Assembly: GCA_964356355.1 (NCBI GenBank)
Contig: CAYHGX010000003.1
Location: 53,061 to 117,060, forward strand
Length of the DNA stretch: 64,000 nt
DNA from: CAYHGX01 sp964356355
GTDB taxonomy: Bacteria > Patescibacteriota > Gracilibacteria > UBA1369 > LOWO2-01-FULL-3
Direction of reading: 5' to 3'
Below are positions 1 through 7,832 of the stretch, piece by piece; positions within the stretch are counted from its first letter, which is position 1, and each line of letters begins with the position of its first letter. The translations under genes and the position numbers were made by a program. Below the pieces are notes generated by a model. The model was not told the DNA's origin and did no database searches. It saw nothing but the letters and a program-made list of their open reading frames with translations.

Positions 1-13
1 TCTTGGCGAACAG

Positions 14-22
14 TGGTATAGT
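14..22 (+). promoter_or_regulatory. extended -10 promoter for the DHH phosphoesterase gene
   Basis: TGGTATAGT (TG-n-TATAGT) lies 17 nt before the ATG at 40. The same TGGTATARTN box recurs before genes at 43555 and 63216 and just upstream of the gap at 10266. The window starts too close to judge a -35 box. Confidence 0.5.
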
Positions 23-39
23 TCTTCCTATTTTTAGCT

Positions 40-1008
40 ATGTTTATTGATCTTTACCTACAATTTAGCACTTTAATCAATGCTTCCACTCGGATCTTGA
101 TTGTTTCTCATAAAAAACCCGATGCGGATGCGTTGGGTTCAAATATTGCTTTGAGTTTGTATTTGAAATCTATAGGGAAGGATGTTGTTTCGGCTTGCGT
201 GGATAAGGCTTCAAAGGTTTTTGATTTTTTGCCTTATATATCTGAGGTTGTAACTGAATTTGAAGTTGAGAACTTTGACTTAGTGATTTTGGTTGATTGT
301 GGGGCACGTGAAATGGCTGGGTTTAGTTTGGAGGGATTGAGGGTTGTAAATATTGATCATCATGCCTCAAACGATAATTTTGGTGAATTAAATATTGTTG
401 ACCCTTTTGCTGCTTCTGCAACGGTTATTATTTATAGAATGATGAAGTTTTTGGGAGTGGAAATTGATGCAGATATGGCTACTTGTTTGTTGGCAGGGAT
501 TTATGGTGATACAGGTAGTTTTATGCATTCAAATGTCAGTAAGGAGGTTTGGGATATTGCTGCGGAATTAACTTCTAAAGGTGCAAATATTAGCGTAATT
601 GTTAAGAATATTTTTAGGAGTAGGAGTATTGGTACTTTGAAGTTGTGGGGCAAGGTGCTTGAAAAGGCTCATATTACTGAAAATGGGGTTGTCATGTCGG
701 TGATGAGAGATGGAGATTACTCTTCCTTGGGTGCTTCTCCAGAACAGCTTTCTGGAGTGGTTGATTATTTGAATATGGTTCCTAATGCAAAATATGCTCT
801 TTTATTGAATGAAGATCGAAGGGGAAATGTGAAGGGATCTTTGCGTACGAAAAATAGCGATGTGGATCTCTCTGCAATTGCTGCTCAATATGGTGGCGGT
901 GGGCATCCGAAGGCTTCAGGTTTTTCTCTCGAGGGTAAACTTGAGGTTGCACGGAACTATCGAGTTGTTTCTGATAATTCGGATGGTTCGTACTCTATGG
1001 AGTTTTAG
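40..1008 (+). CDS. nrnA: DHH-family phosphoesterase, NrnA-like (nanoRNase / pAp phosphatase)
   Basis: Predicted cytoplasmic DHH/DHHA1 phosphoesterase of the NrnA type, a family that degrades 2-5 nt RNA and dephosphorylates pAp. The N-terminal domain has the metal-binding PDADALGS (residues 27-34), VDCG (85-88), the DHH signature (106-108) and GDTGSF. The C-terminal DHHA1 substrate-binding domain has GGGGHPKASG near the end. The 322 aa length is normal for the family and all metal ligands appear intact. It starts at the first ATG, preceded by an extended -10 box and not by a Shine-Dalgarno. The next gene begins 26 nt downstream on the same strand. The exact substrate (nanoRNA, pAp or c-di-NMP) cannot be fixed from sequence. 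Confidence 0.85.
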   Translation: MFIDLYLQFSTLINASTRILIVSHKKPDADALGSNIALSLYLKSIGKDVVSACVDKASKVFDFLPYISEVVTEFEVENFDLVILVDCGAREMAGFSLEGLRVVNIDHHASNDNFGELNIVDPFAASATVIIYRMMKFLGVEIDADMATCLLAGIYGDTGSFMHSNVSKEVWDIAAELTSKGANISVIVKNIFRSRSIGTLKLWGKVLEKAHITENGVVMSVMRDGDYSSLGASPEQLSGVVDYLNMVPNAKYALLLNEDRRGNVKGSLRTKNSDVDLSAIAAQYGGGGHPKASGFSLEGKLEVARNYRVVSDNSDGSYSMEF

Positions 1009-1034
1009 GTGAAAATTTTCTATAGTTGGATTAT

Positions 1035-1604
1035 ATGGATGTAATTCAACTAATTAATCAGGTTCAAAATTGTACAAAGTGTGGTCTTTGTAAGAGCAGG
1101 ACGAATGCTGTTTTTGGAGAAGGGAGTTTTGAGGCGGAAATTATGTTTATTGGAGAGGGGCCTGGGAAGGCCGAGGATTTGCAAGGTAAGCCTTTTGTTG
1201 GGGCGGCCGGCAAGTTGCTTACGAAGTTGATTGAGAGTATTGGGTTGACGCGTGAACAGGTGTTTATTGCGAATGTGGTGAAGTGCCGGCCGCCTAAAAA
1301 TAGAGATCCACTGCCTGCGGAGGTAAAGGCCTGTTGGCCCTATTTGGAGGCGCAAATTCGATTGATTAAGCCAAAGTTGATTGTAACTCTTGGCAGGCAT
1401 TCAATGGGAAGATTTTTGCCGGGATTGAAAATATCCGAGGTGCATGGGAGTTCTGAAATTGCATCTGGAATATGGCAGGAGAGGCAAGTTTATCTTCCGC
1501 TTTATCATCCGGCGGTTGCCTTGTATGATCCGCGAAAGCGCGATACACTCTTTGAAGATTTCGCGCAAATTCCATTAATTTTAAAAAAGCTCGATGACGC
1601 ATAA
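1035..1604 (+). CDS. uracil-DNA glycosylase, family 4 (Fe-S type)
   Basis: Base-excision repair enzyme that removes uracil from DNA. Four cysteines (CTKCGLC near residue 16 and two further Cys about 70-90 residues on, in VKCRPP and KACW) fit the 4Fe-4S cluster of family-4 UDGs. Motif 1 is GEGPGKAED and the C-terminal active-site motif is HPAVAL. Length about 189 aa is typical. An in-frame TTG at 1026 would add three residues, but the ATG at 1035 is the natural start. The 3' end overlaps the next gene by 11 nt, suggesting co-transcription with the genes either side. No Shine-Dalgarno is seen. Confidence 0.85.
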   Translation: MDVIQLINQVQNCTKCGLCKSRTNAVFGEGSFEAEIMFIGEGPGKAEDLQGKPFVGAAGKLLTKLIESIGLTREQVFIANVVKCRPPKNRDPLPAEVKACWPYLEAQIRLIKPKLIVTLGRHSMGRFLPGLKISEVHGSSEIASGIWQERQVYLPLYHPAVALYDPRKRDTLFEDFAQIPLILKKLDDA

Positions 1605-1977
1605 TCGATATATTGCTTATATTGCTGGTTCCGGAGCTATGGCGTGGCTTGGTTTTTTTGTTGTTATTTCGCGTTTAAGTCCATTTGAGAATTTGGAATT
1701 GGCTTTGACTCTTTTTTTCTTAACTTTATTTGTTGCGTTGAGTTCGACTTTTGGAGTGATTGGGTTTTACTTTAGGGTTTGGTTGTATAGAAATGAGATT
1801 TTTTATAAGCACATTGGAGTGGCTTTGAGGCAGGGTGTTTTTTTGAGTCTAATAACAGTATTTTGTTTGGTTTTTCAGATCATAAAGGTTCTGACTTGGT
1901 GGTCAGGGTTGTTGCTCATAGTCATTATAGTGATGATGGAGTCTTATTTCTCTGCTAGAGATTCAGAATATGGTTGA
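1594..1977 (+). CDS. small multi-pass membrane protein, unknown
   Basis: Not recognised. The 127-aa product is almost entirely hydrophobic, with three or four predicted membrane segments (about residues 7-25, 38-60, 82-100 and 103-118) and a short charged tail. The start overlaps the UDG gene by 11 nt. The 3' end overlaps the convergent lepB gene by 34 nt and ends in TGA, one of several TGA stops showing that UGA is not recoded here. No catalytic motif is visible. Confidence 0.6.
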   Translation: MTHNRYIAYIAGSGAMAWLGFFVVISRLSPFENLELALTLFFLTLFVALSSTFGVIGFYFRVWLYRNEIFYKHIGVALRQGVFLSLITVFCLVFQIIKVLTWWSGLLLIVIIVMMESYFSARDSEYG

Positions 1978-2615
1978 TGATGAACGATTCTCATTGAGCT
2001 AATTGGCCACCAAACAACCCAGGCTTTTCCGCGAATTGCATTTCTGTTGATGTATGCCTCTTCTGGGTGGAGCTTGCAGTTAGAGCTGATAGTGCTTGCA
2101 AAACAACTTCTTGCGTCTGTTGAGCCTTTCCGGTTGTCTCCAAGTAGAAAATAACTGTTTTCAGGTACTAAGAAAGTATTCACTCCTGGAATGTGTTCTT
2201 GGGTGCGATGGATGTTTTCTTGATTTAAATATGGTTCATCAAGAAGGTGGCTTGTGTTTTCTCCGGCGGGTGTAATGTGTATTTCTCCATCCTTGATTTC
2301 GATTTTGTCGCCTGGAAGGCCAATTACTCTTTTGATGAGAAATTTTTCTTTTTGTTCTTTTGCATTAAATACTACGATGTCTCCTCTTTCAGGTTTATTG
2401 AAGAGGTAAACGGCTTCGTTGATTAGTATTTTTTCGCCTTTTCCGCTGACGCATTGTTCATTTAGATAATTAAGAGTGTTGCACATAGAGGATCCGGATA
2501 CGTCGAATGGGGCTATTATCCATCTTTGAATCACAAGGACCAGTACGAATATGAATACTACATTTGCAACGACGTCGAGAATGTTTAATAATAATTTCTT
2601 TTTGTTTTCGTTCAT
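1944..2615 (-). CDS. lepB: signal peptidase I
   Basis: Membrane-anchored serine protease that removes Sec/Tat signal peptides outside the membrane. There is one N-terminal transmembrane segment (about residues 12-32), then the catalytic Ser in SGSSM (box B), the general-base Lys in IKRVIGLPGD (boxes C/D) and box E LLGDNRKGSTDAR. The Ser/Lys dyad is intact and 223 aa is usual. An extra Cys-containing loop (CNTLNYLNEQC) after the catalytic Ser could be disulfide-bonded. It overlaps the upstream convergent gene by 34 nt. The start is preceded by an A-rich stretch (aataaaaaac) and no SD. It would process the many signal-peptide proteins in this window. Confidence 0.9.
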   Translation of the reverse strand: MNENKKKLLLNILDVVANVVFIFVLVLVIQRWIIAPFDVSGSSMCNTLNYLNEQCVSGKGEKILINEAVYLFNKPERGDIVVFNAKEQKEKFLIKRVIGLPGDKIEIKDGEIHITPAGENTSHLLDEPYLNQENIHRTQEHIPGVNTFLVPENSYFLLGDNRKGSTDARSCFASTISSNCKLHPEEAYINRNAIRGKAWVVWWPISSMRIVHHQPYSESLAEK

Positions 2616-2658
2616 GTTTTTTATTAGGGTGTGCTGATTTTAATGCTTTTGCTTTGTG

Positions 2659-2688
2659 TTTACAATACTCGGCTGCTGATAATATAAT
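2659..2688 (+). promoter_or_regulatory. sigma-70 promoter, leaderless, for the PH-domain gene
   Basis: TTTACA (2659-2664), 18-nt spacer, TATAAT (2683-2688). The ATG at 2697 begins 8 nt after the -10 box, so transcription would start about 1-2 nt before the start codon. Confidence 0.65.
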
Positions 2689-2696
2689 TAGCCCAT

Positions 2697-3290
2697 ATGA
2701 AATTGCCCAATTATTTTTTCAAACCTTATTTGGATCCCGGGGAGAAGATTCTTTATGTGGCGCATAAGCATGTTTTGGTTTTGAAATTAACAGCTGCTAA
2801 ATCGTCTTTTCTTGGTATTACGTTACCGATAGTGCTGTTTTTCATTTTTCCGAAAGCTATTTTGTTGTTTGCTGTTTGGGTGCTGGTTGGTCTTGGGGTG
2901 TTCTTTTTTCATTTATTTGATTGGTATTTTGATGCTTGGTTACTCACTAACGCGGGGGTGATTGATATTCAACGTAATGGTTTTTTTGATATCACAACAA
3001 CACGAGTGGATTATCATATGATTGAAGGTATTTCTTATACAATTAAGGGTGTTATTCCTACGCTTTTTAATTACGGTAAAATTACGATTGATAAAATTGG
3101 TGCTAAGACTTCGGTGGTATTGGAGAATGCGGCTTCTCCTAAAAAAGTTGAGCAGATGGTTTTGAAGTATCAGCAAAGATTTGTGAATGATAAGAGCATT
3201 CGTGATCATAATGCCCTTAAAACGATGCTTTCAGAGATGATTGCTTATCATGTACAGAGTGGAAAAGTAAAACCTCCTAAACAGGATTAA
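2697..3290 (+). CDS. bacterial PH-domain membrane protein (YdbS/YdbT-like)
   Basis: Probable inner-membrane protein with two adjacent transmembrane helices (about residues 34-52 and 55-75) followed by a bacterial pleckstrin-homology (bPH2-type) domain, read from the W-Y-x-D-AW-L-LT-N-x-G-V-I and R-V-D-Y-H-M-I-E-G pattern (residues ~78-115). The helical tail (~140-197) is charged. Function of this family is unknown. Start chosen at the ATG 8 nt after a TATAAT box. The HEPN-like gene follows 1 nt after the stop and is probably co-transcribed. Confidence 0.65.
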   Translation: MKLPNYFFKPYLDPGEKILYVAHKHVLVLKLTAAKSSFLGITLPIVLFFIFPKAILLFAVWVLVGLGVFFFHLFDWYFDAWLLTNAGVIDIQRNGFFDITTTRVDYHMIEGISYTIKGVIPTLFNYGKITIDKIGAKTSVVLENAASPKKVEQMVLKYQQRFVNDKSIRDHNALKTMLSEMIAYHVQSGKVKPPKQD

Positions 3291-3291
3291 T

Positions 3292-3702
3292 ATGGCGCCT
3301 TGGATAATTTTTGTCATTTGTTTTGTGCTTTTTGATCTTCTTTTGGTGGTGCTTGTGATTTGGAAGCGTAAACAGATGAAGTCTTTTAATTCGCAAGAGC
3401 TTACTTATATTAAGTCCCATTGGATTCGCATTATTGATATGTTTAATACTAATACTGTTGGTGCAATTATTGATGCTGATAAGATTTTGGATTATGCTTT
3501 GGCAAGGAGGGGGTTTATTGGCAGCGTGGGCGAAAAATTGAAAAAGGCTGGGCCACGATTTTCAAACTTGGATGGCGTGTGGCGGGCGCATAAATACCGT
3601 AATAAGCTGGCGCATGAGCTTGGTCGTATAAAAATGGAAGATGCCAGGGATGCGCTGGGTCAGTTTAAGCGCGCGCTGAATGATTTGGGTGCAAACTTGT
3701 GA
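3292..3702 (+). CDS. membrane-anchored HEPN-like small protein
   Basis: A 136-aa protein with one N-terminal transmembrane helix (residues ~3-23) and a helical cytoplasmic domain. Near the end of the domain is YRNKLAHE, which fits the R-x4-H signature of HEPN domains, a helical fold that includes many RNases. The match is short and could also reflect non-catalytic HEPN-like families. It lies 1 nt after the PH-domain gene, so the two products may work together at the membrane. The gene ends in TGA. No partner nucleotidyltransferase (MNT) is adjacent, which argues against a classical HEPN/MNT toxin-antitoxin pair. Confidence 0.5.
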   Translation: MAPWIIFVICFVLFDLLLVVLVIWKRKQMKSFNSQELTYIKSHWIRIIDMFNTNTVGAIIDADKILDYALARRGFIGSVGEKLKKAGPRFSNLDGVWRAHKYRNKLAHELGRIKMEDARDALGQFKRALNDLGANL

Positions 3703-3725
3703 CTGGCGCGCAAATATTGTAATAT
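3697..3725 (+). promoter_or_regulatory. promoter for gatB, leaderless
   Basis: TTGTGA (3697-3702), 17-nt spacer, TAATAT (3720-3725), then 9 nt to the gatB ATG at 3735. The core ATTGTAATAT also occurs before yggT at 54502. Confidence 0.55.
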
Positions 3726-3734
3726 CCTGCACAT

Positions 3735-5156
3735 ATGGAACTAGAAGCAGTAATAGGATTGGAAATTCACGCTCAAATGGCCACTGCCACGAAGATGTTT
3801 TGTCGTTGCGATAATGATTCTTTTGGTAAAGCTCCAAATGTGAATGTTTGCCCTGTTTGTATGGGTTTTCCTGGGCAGCTTCCTGTTTTAAATGAAGATG
3901 CGGTGGCCAAGGGGGTGAAGGCTGCATTGGCTTTGAATTGCGAAATTCCGGCTTCATGTAAGTTTGATCGTAAAAATTATTTTTATCCTGATAATCCGAA
4001 AGGTTATCAAATTTCTCAGTTTGATGAGCCGATTTCTAAGAATGGCTATATAGACGTTGGAGACAAGCGGATTGGAATTACTCGTTTGCATCTTGAGGAT
4101 GATGCGGGGAAGCTAACTCATGTGAATGGTGGTTCTTTGGTGGACTTTAATCGTACTGGTACGCCTTTGATGGAAATTGTGTCTGAGCCTGATATGCGCA
4201 GCGCGGCGGAGGCTTCGGCTTATGCTCGTGAAATTCAGAAAATTGTGCGTTATGTGGGTAGTAGTGATGCGGATATGGAAAAGGGAATGATGCGTTTTGA
4301 TGCGAGTGTATCTTTACGTCCGAAGGGTGAAACTAAGTTGTATCCACGTGCGGAAATTAAAAATTTGAATTCTTTTAAGTCTTTGGAAGGTGCGATTACT
4401 TATGAAATTAAACGTCAGAGTGAGCTTTGGGAGAAGGGTGAGGCTCATAGTACTCCAATTACTGTGGGTTGGGATGAAGAAAAGGGGAAAACTTTTTTTA
4501 TGCGTGATAAGGAGGAAAGTGATGATTATCGTTATTTTCCGGAGCCGGATATCCCACCCTTGCATATTGATAATGAAATGGTGGAGAAATTTAGAGCTGA
4601 GGTGCCTGAGTTGCCTGGGGTAAAGGCAAAACGGTATATGGAGGAAATGAGTTTAAGTGAGGATGATGCGCGGATTTTGAGCAGTGATTTGGAATTGGCT
4701 CGATATTTTGAAAAAGTAGCGGAGTTGAGTGGTGATGCTAAAAAGTCTGCAGCCTTTATTACTACTGTTTTGATGAAGTTTATGAATGAGGAGCTGATTG
4801 GAGTGCAGGAACAAAAAGTTACGACTGAGATGTTGGCTGATTTAATTAAGATGATTAATAGTGGGGAAATTTCAAATAATGTTGCTAAGGGAGAGGTGTT
4901 TGAGGAAATGTATGTGGGAGGCAAGAGTCCGGCTGAAATTGTGAAGGAGAAGGGATTAACGCAAATCAGTGATTCTGGTGCGATTGAGGAGGCATGTGGA
5001 AAAGTTATTGAGAGTAATCCTGGTCCTGCGCAGGATGTGCGAGACGGAAAGGAAAAAGCTATTGGGTTTTTAGTAGGAATGGTAATGAAGGAGATGAAGG
5101 GGCAGGCGAATCCGCAAATGGTGAATGAGGTGATGAGGAAGGTATTGGGGCTTTAG
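3735..5156 (+). CDS. gatB: aspartyl/glutamyl-tRNA amidotransferase subunit B
   Basis: GatB phosphorylates and transamidates Glu-tRNA(Gln) and/or Asp-tRNA(Asn) within the GatCAB complex. The N-terminal catalytic cradle shows GLEIHAQ (residues 8-14), the zinc-type cysteines CRC/CPVCMGFPG, a long conserved core with HLEDDAGK and DFNRTGTPL, and KNLNSF. The C-terminal GatB/YqeY tail domain (about 325-473) ends in NPQMVNEVM. Length 473 aa is normal. GatA and GatC are not in this window. Start ATG lies 9 nt from a -10 box. Confidence 0.95.
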   Translation: MELEAVIGLEIHAQMATATKMFCRCDNDSFGKAPNVNVCPVCMGFPGQLPVLNEDAVAKGVKAALALNCEIPASCKFDRKNYFYPDNPKGYQISQFDEPISKNGYIDVGDKRIGITRLHLEDDAGKLTHVNGGSLVDFNRTGTPLMEIVSEPDMRSAAEASAYAREIQKIVRYVGSSDADMEKGMMRFDASVSLRPKGETKLYPRAEIKNLNSFKSLEGAITYEIKRQSELWEKGEAHSTPITVGWDEEKGKTFFMRDKEESDDYRYFPEPDIPPLHIDNEMVEKFRAEVPELPGVKAKRYMEEMSLSEDDARILSSDLELARYFEKVAELSGDAKKSAAFITTVLMKFMNEELIGVQEQKVTTEMLADLIKMINSGEISNNVAKGEVFEEMYVGGKSPAEIVKEKGLTQISDSGAIEEACGKVIESNPGPAQDVRDGKEKAIGFLVGMVMKEMKGQANPQMVNEVMRKVLGL

Positions 5157-5180
5157 GTTTTATTTATTAACTTCAATGAT

Positions 5181-5789
5181 ATGAAAAATCTTAAAAAGGT
5201 TTTGGTTGGCGTTGTGATTTGTTTTTCTTTATTTGGGATGACAGCTTTTGGTTTGTCGATTGCGAAGATTTTTACTGATCAAGGTGAGTTTCCAGATTGG
5301 GCTTCTACCTCTATTTTTGATATGTATCGTGCTGGTGTAATTAATGGTTATGAGGAAAACGGTCATAGATCTTTTAAGCCTGAAAAGCCTGTGACTAGGG
5401 CAGAATTGGCAGTGATGCTTGATAGGTTCCAGGACAATATGTTTGAAGAAATGGGAGAAGTATTAATGTCTTATGATGAATTAGAGGGTATTACTTTTGA
5501 TTATCAGTGGGATAACTCTGGCCCTAAAGTTTCTGTAGCGATGGCAATGGCTGGGCTTAGACCAATTGATAGTAATGACCCTGATTTTCCAGCTGCCAAC
5601 GATCTTTCTAAAATAGAAAAGGAAGGTTTCCCGACTTATGATGTTTATGAATTTTCAACTTTGCCGGCAGGAATTTTTTATGTGAATTATCACGTTGAAG
5701 ATAGAGTAGTGCCTGAAAGTGGTGGAGAGACTGTAGATATTGATCAGTGGTATGGTCCTTTTGAACCGGCTGTTTATTATTTAAATTAA
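5181..5789 (+). CDS. secreted protein with one SLH domain (paralogue of 6154-6741)
   Basis: A 202-aa exported protein with an N-terminal signal peptide (basic start, hydrophobic residues ~6-26) and one S-layer homology domain (about residues 30-75: F-P-D-W-A, GVINGY, F-K-P, VTRAELAVML). SLH domains usually bind secondary cell-wall polymers. The unknown C-terminal part ends in DQWYGPFEP. The same arrangement, including DQWYGPF, is found in the protein at 6154-6741, so the two are tandem paralogues separated by one small membrane-protein gene. A single SLH repeat is fewer than the usual three, so anchoring may need oligomers. Confidence 0.7.
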   Translation: MKNLKKVLVGVVICFSLFGMTAFGLSIAKIFTDQGEFPDWASTSIFDMYRAGVINGYEENGHRSFKPEKPVTRAELAVMLDRFQDNMFEEMGEVLMSYDELEGITFDYQWDNSGPKVSVAMAMAGLRPIDSNDPDFPAANDLSKIEKEGFPTYDVYEFSTLPAGIFYVNYHVEDRVVPESGGETVDIDQWYGPFEPAVYYLN

Positions 5790-5808
5790 ATTTTAAGATT
5801 GAAAACGT

Positions 5809-5851
5809 GAGAGGTTAGGGCTACTATGAGTCGTAGTAGTTCTAACCTCTC
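5809..5851 (+). repeat. 18-bp stem-loop between SLH gene and small membrane gene
   Basis: Arms 5809-5826 and 5834-5851 are complementary over 18 positions, with two neighbouring G.U pairs and a 7-nt loop (TGAGTCG). No T-run follows, so it is not a standard intrinsic terminator. An in-frame ATG (5826) lies inside the hairpin, so the next ATG (5856), just past the stem, is the better start for the downstream gene. Confidence 0.7.
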
Positions 5852-5855
5852 TCCT

Positions 5856-6119
5856 ATGTTTGCAACTTCATCCGATGTGCTAAATATGTCTTTAGCTGGC
5901 GGATTTGTGATTTTGGTTATTTTTTTGTGTGTAGCACTTTTTTTCTTGATTTTGATTTTGCGTGATACTAGCAAGATGATGGACGATGCGAAGAACGTTG
6001 TGGATCGTGTGCATAATGCCATTGTTGAGCCATTGAAATTGGTGGATTTTTTGATTGAGAAGGTGAAGCCATATATCGAATCGGCTTTGGAAAATCGGTT
6101 TAAAGGAAAGAAAAAGTAG
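5856..6119 (+). CDS. small single-pass membrane protein with helical tail
   Basis: Not firmly recognised. About 87 aa with one strong transmembrane helix near the N-terminus, followed by an amphipathic helical stretch (SKMMDDAKNVVDRVHNAI) and a Lys-rich tail (FKGKKK). It resembles DUF948-type helical membrane proteins in layout only. Start chosen at 5856 because the upstream in-frame ATG (5826) lies within a strong hairpin. It sits between two SLH paralogues, so an envelope role is likely but unproven. Confidence 0.5.
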   Translation: MFATSSDVLNMSLAGGFVILVIFLCVALFFLILILRDTSKMMDDAKNVVDRVHNAIVEPLKLVDFLIEKVKPYIESALENRFKGKKK

Positions 6120-6153
6120 TTTTTATTTGTAAGTATTTTTTAATATAAATTTC

Positions 6154-6741
6154 ATGAGAAAAATTATGAAAAATGTTTTGATTGGGTTTGTGGTGTTTTT
6201 TTCTGTTTTTGGTTTGACTGCATTTGGTAAGGGGATGATGGGTCATATGTTTAAAGATGATGGGAAAATTCCAGAATGGGCAAAGGAAGGGGTTCAGGAT
6301 ATGGCTGACGGTGGTGTTATTGAGGGATTTTCTAATGGTGATGAGAAGGAATTTAGGGGCAGTGAGCCTGTGAGCCGTGAGCAGTTGGCAGTAATGATGA
6401 ATCGATATGATAAAAAGATTCGAATGAGTGCTTTTGTGGGTTTGATTCATTCTTTGGATAAGCTTGGTTATATTGATGTGAAGGATGATTATAGTGCGGC
6501 GGCTATTATGGCTGAGGCGGGGATGATGAAGGCTAAAAAGAAGCCAGTGATTGAGGAAGGAATTGAGGACAAGGAGTTAACACATGAATCTTTGCCTGAA
6601 GGGTATACTTATATTTTTCCTTATATGGGTACTTTTTATCTACACTTTGTTGGTGAGCGTTTTGTGGGGCAGGATTTTATGAATGTTGATCAATGGTATG
6701 GCCCTTTTAATATGCACATGCTTGAAGCAGACCAGGTTTAG
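6154..6741 (+). CDS. secreted protein with one SLH-like domain
   Basis: A 195-aa paralogue of the protein at 5181-5789. It has a signal peptide (basic MRKIMKN then a hydrophobic core to about residue 24), a single SLH-like segment (IPEWAKEGV, GGVIEGF, EPVSREQLAVMMNR, ~residues 38-80) and an unknown C-terminal domain containing DQWYGPF. Likely exported and wall associated. It starts with ATG after an AT-rich leader without SD. A good intrinsic terminator follows at 6762-6794, so the GatB-SLH block probably ends here. Confidence 0.65.
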   Translation: MRKIMKNVLIGFVVFFSVFGLTAFGKGMMGHMFKDDGKIPEWAKEGVQDMADGGVIEGFSNGDEKEFRGSEPVSREQLAVMMNRYDKKIRMSAFVGLIHSLDKLGYIDVKDDYSAAAIMAEAGMMKAKKKPVIEEGIEDKELTHESLPEGYTYIFPYMGTFYLHFVGERFVGQDFMNVDQWYGPFNMHMLEADQV

Positions 6742-6761
6742 TGGTTTGATTAATTTGAATG

Positions 6762-6794
6762 AAAAGGGGGAGGCTAAATGCTTTCCTCTTTTTT
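6762..6794 (+). terminator. intrinsic terminator after the second SLH gene
   Basis: A 13-bp stem (6762-6774 with 6780-6792, including three G.U pairs) and 5-nt loop, with the descending arm running into a T-tract ending at 6794. It lies 21 nt after the stop codon. Confidence 0.7.
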
Positions 6795-6828
6795 GAAGGG
6801 GGATATTGTTGCCTCGCTGAGGGACATT

Positions 6829-6842
6829 GCGCGCTAGCGCGC
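6829..6842. repeat. perfect GC palindrome
   Basis: GCGCGCTAGCGCGC is a 14-bp perfect palindrome in an otherwise AT-rich spacer, 11 bp from the 3' end of the minus-strand tRNA-Ala. It may form part of the tRNA terminator region or be a protein-binding site. Confidence 0.5.
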
Positions 6843-6853
6843 TGCGTGTCTGT

Positions 6854-6930
<77 letters not shown>

Positions 6931-7010
6931 ACGTATGTGATATTGGCACCTCTCTTCGGCACGGTGGCGCTTTGTGGTGTAGTTGTTGACACTTTGCTTT
7001 TCGCTCGTGC

Positions 7011-7832
7011 TTAGGGGAATTTTAATGAATTTTTGAGAACTGCGATAGGGAATTTTATTACTGCATTGAAGATCCTTTTGAATCTTTTGGGTTGTTTGAA
7101 GAGTCTATAGAGCCACTCGAGGCCGAGATTGCGCATGAATTTTGGAGCGCGTGGGGAGGTGCCGGAGAGGAAGTCAAAAGCTCCGCCGACGCCGACGGCG
7201 AGGCGGGCCGTGTTGAGCTTTTGTAGATTCCTGGCAATCCACATCTCTTGATGTGGAGCTCCGAAGGCTACAAATAGAACTTGGGCTTCGCTTTTGTTTA
7301 TTTTTTTAATTATTTCATCTTCTTTATCAGCTTCTTTGGAGTCGCTTGATGTACCAACGATTTGAATTCCTGGGTATTTTTTACCCATTTTGGTTTTTAG
7401 TTTTTCCGCAACGCCGGGCGCCGCACCTAGTAAGAATATTTTTAAACCTGTTTTGGCGCCCTCTTTAATTAGGCCTTCCATTAAGTCTGTGCCAGTGACT
7501 CGTTCTTTTAGTGGTTTTGATGGTCGAATGAAGATGCTTAAAATAAGCGTGTAAAGCCAGGTGATGATGTGGCCGGCAAGTGTTTTGTATTCAAGTCTGG
7601 TTTTATAATTGGCGGCCCAGAGAAGGCCTGTACCGTCGGGTATATTTAATTGTGAACTATTTAGGACTTTTTTGAATTGCGAATTTTTTTCTGCCTCAAG
7701 TAATATCTCTGGATTTGGGGTGGTGATGTATGATTGAATCTTGCCGTTTGTCAATTTCAGCGCTTCTTTAAGCGCTTCTTGGTAAGTGACTTGGTTTATT
7801 TTAACTCCTAGGATTTTTAAACTTTTTTGCAT
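7011..7832 (-). CDS. glycosyltransferase family 26 (WecG/TagA/CpsF type)
   Basis: Cell-surface polysaccharide enzyme that would transfer an N-acetyl-mannosamine-type sugar onto an undecaprenyl-linked acceptor at the inner face of the membrane. Family signatures are TTPNPEIL near residue 38, the catalytic-region NIPDGTGLLWA (~68-78), GTDLMEGL with FLLGAAPGVA (~118-145) and the late GAPHQEMW. Length 273 aa is normal. Its start overlaps the end of the upstream methyltransferase gene by 16 nt, so the two are translationally linked. Donor sugar cannot be read from sequence. Confidence 0.8.
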   Translation of the reverse strand: MQKSLKILGVKINQVTYQEALKEALKLTNGKIQSYITTPNPEILLEAEKNSQFKKVLNSSQLNIPDGTGLLWAANYKTRLEYKTLAGHIITWLYTLILSIFIRPSKPLKERVTGTDLMEGLIKEGAKTGLKIFLLGAAPGVAEKLKTKMGKKYPGIQIVGTSSDSKEADKEDEIIKKINKSEAQVLFVAFGAPHQEMWIARNLQKLNTARLAVGVGGAFDFLSGTSPRAPKFMRNLGLEWLYRLFKQPKRFKRIFNAVIKFPIAVLKNSLKFP

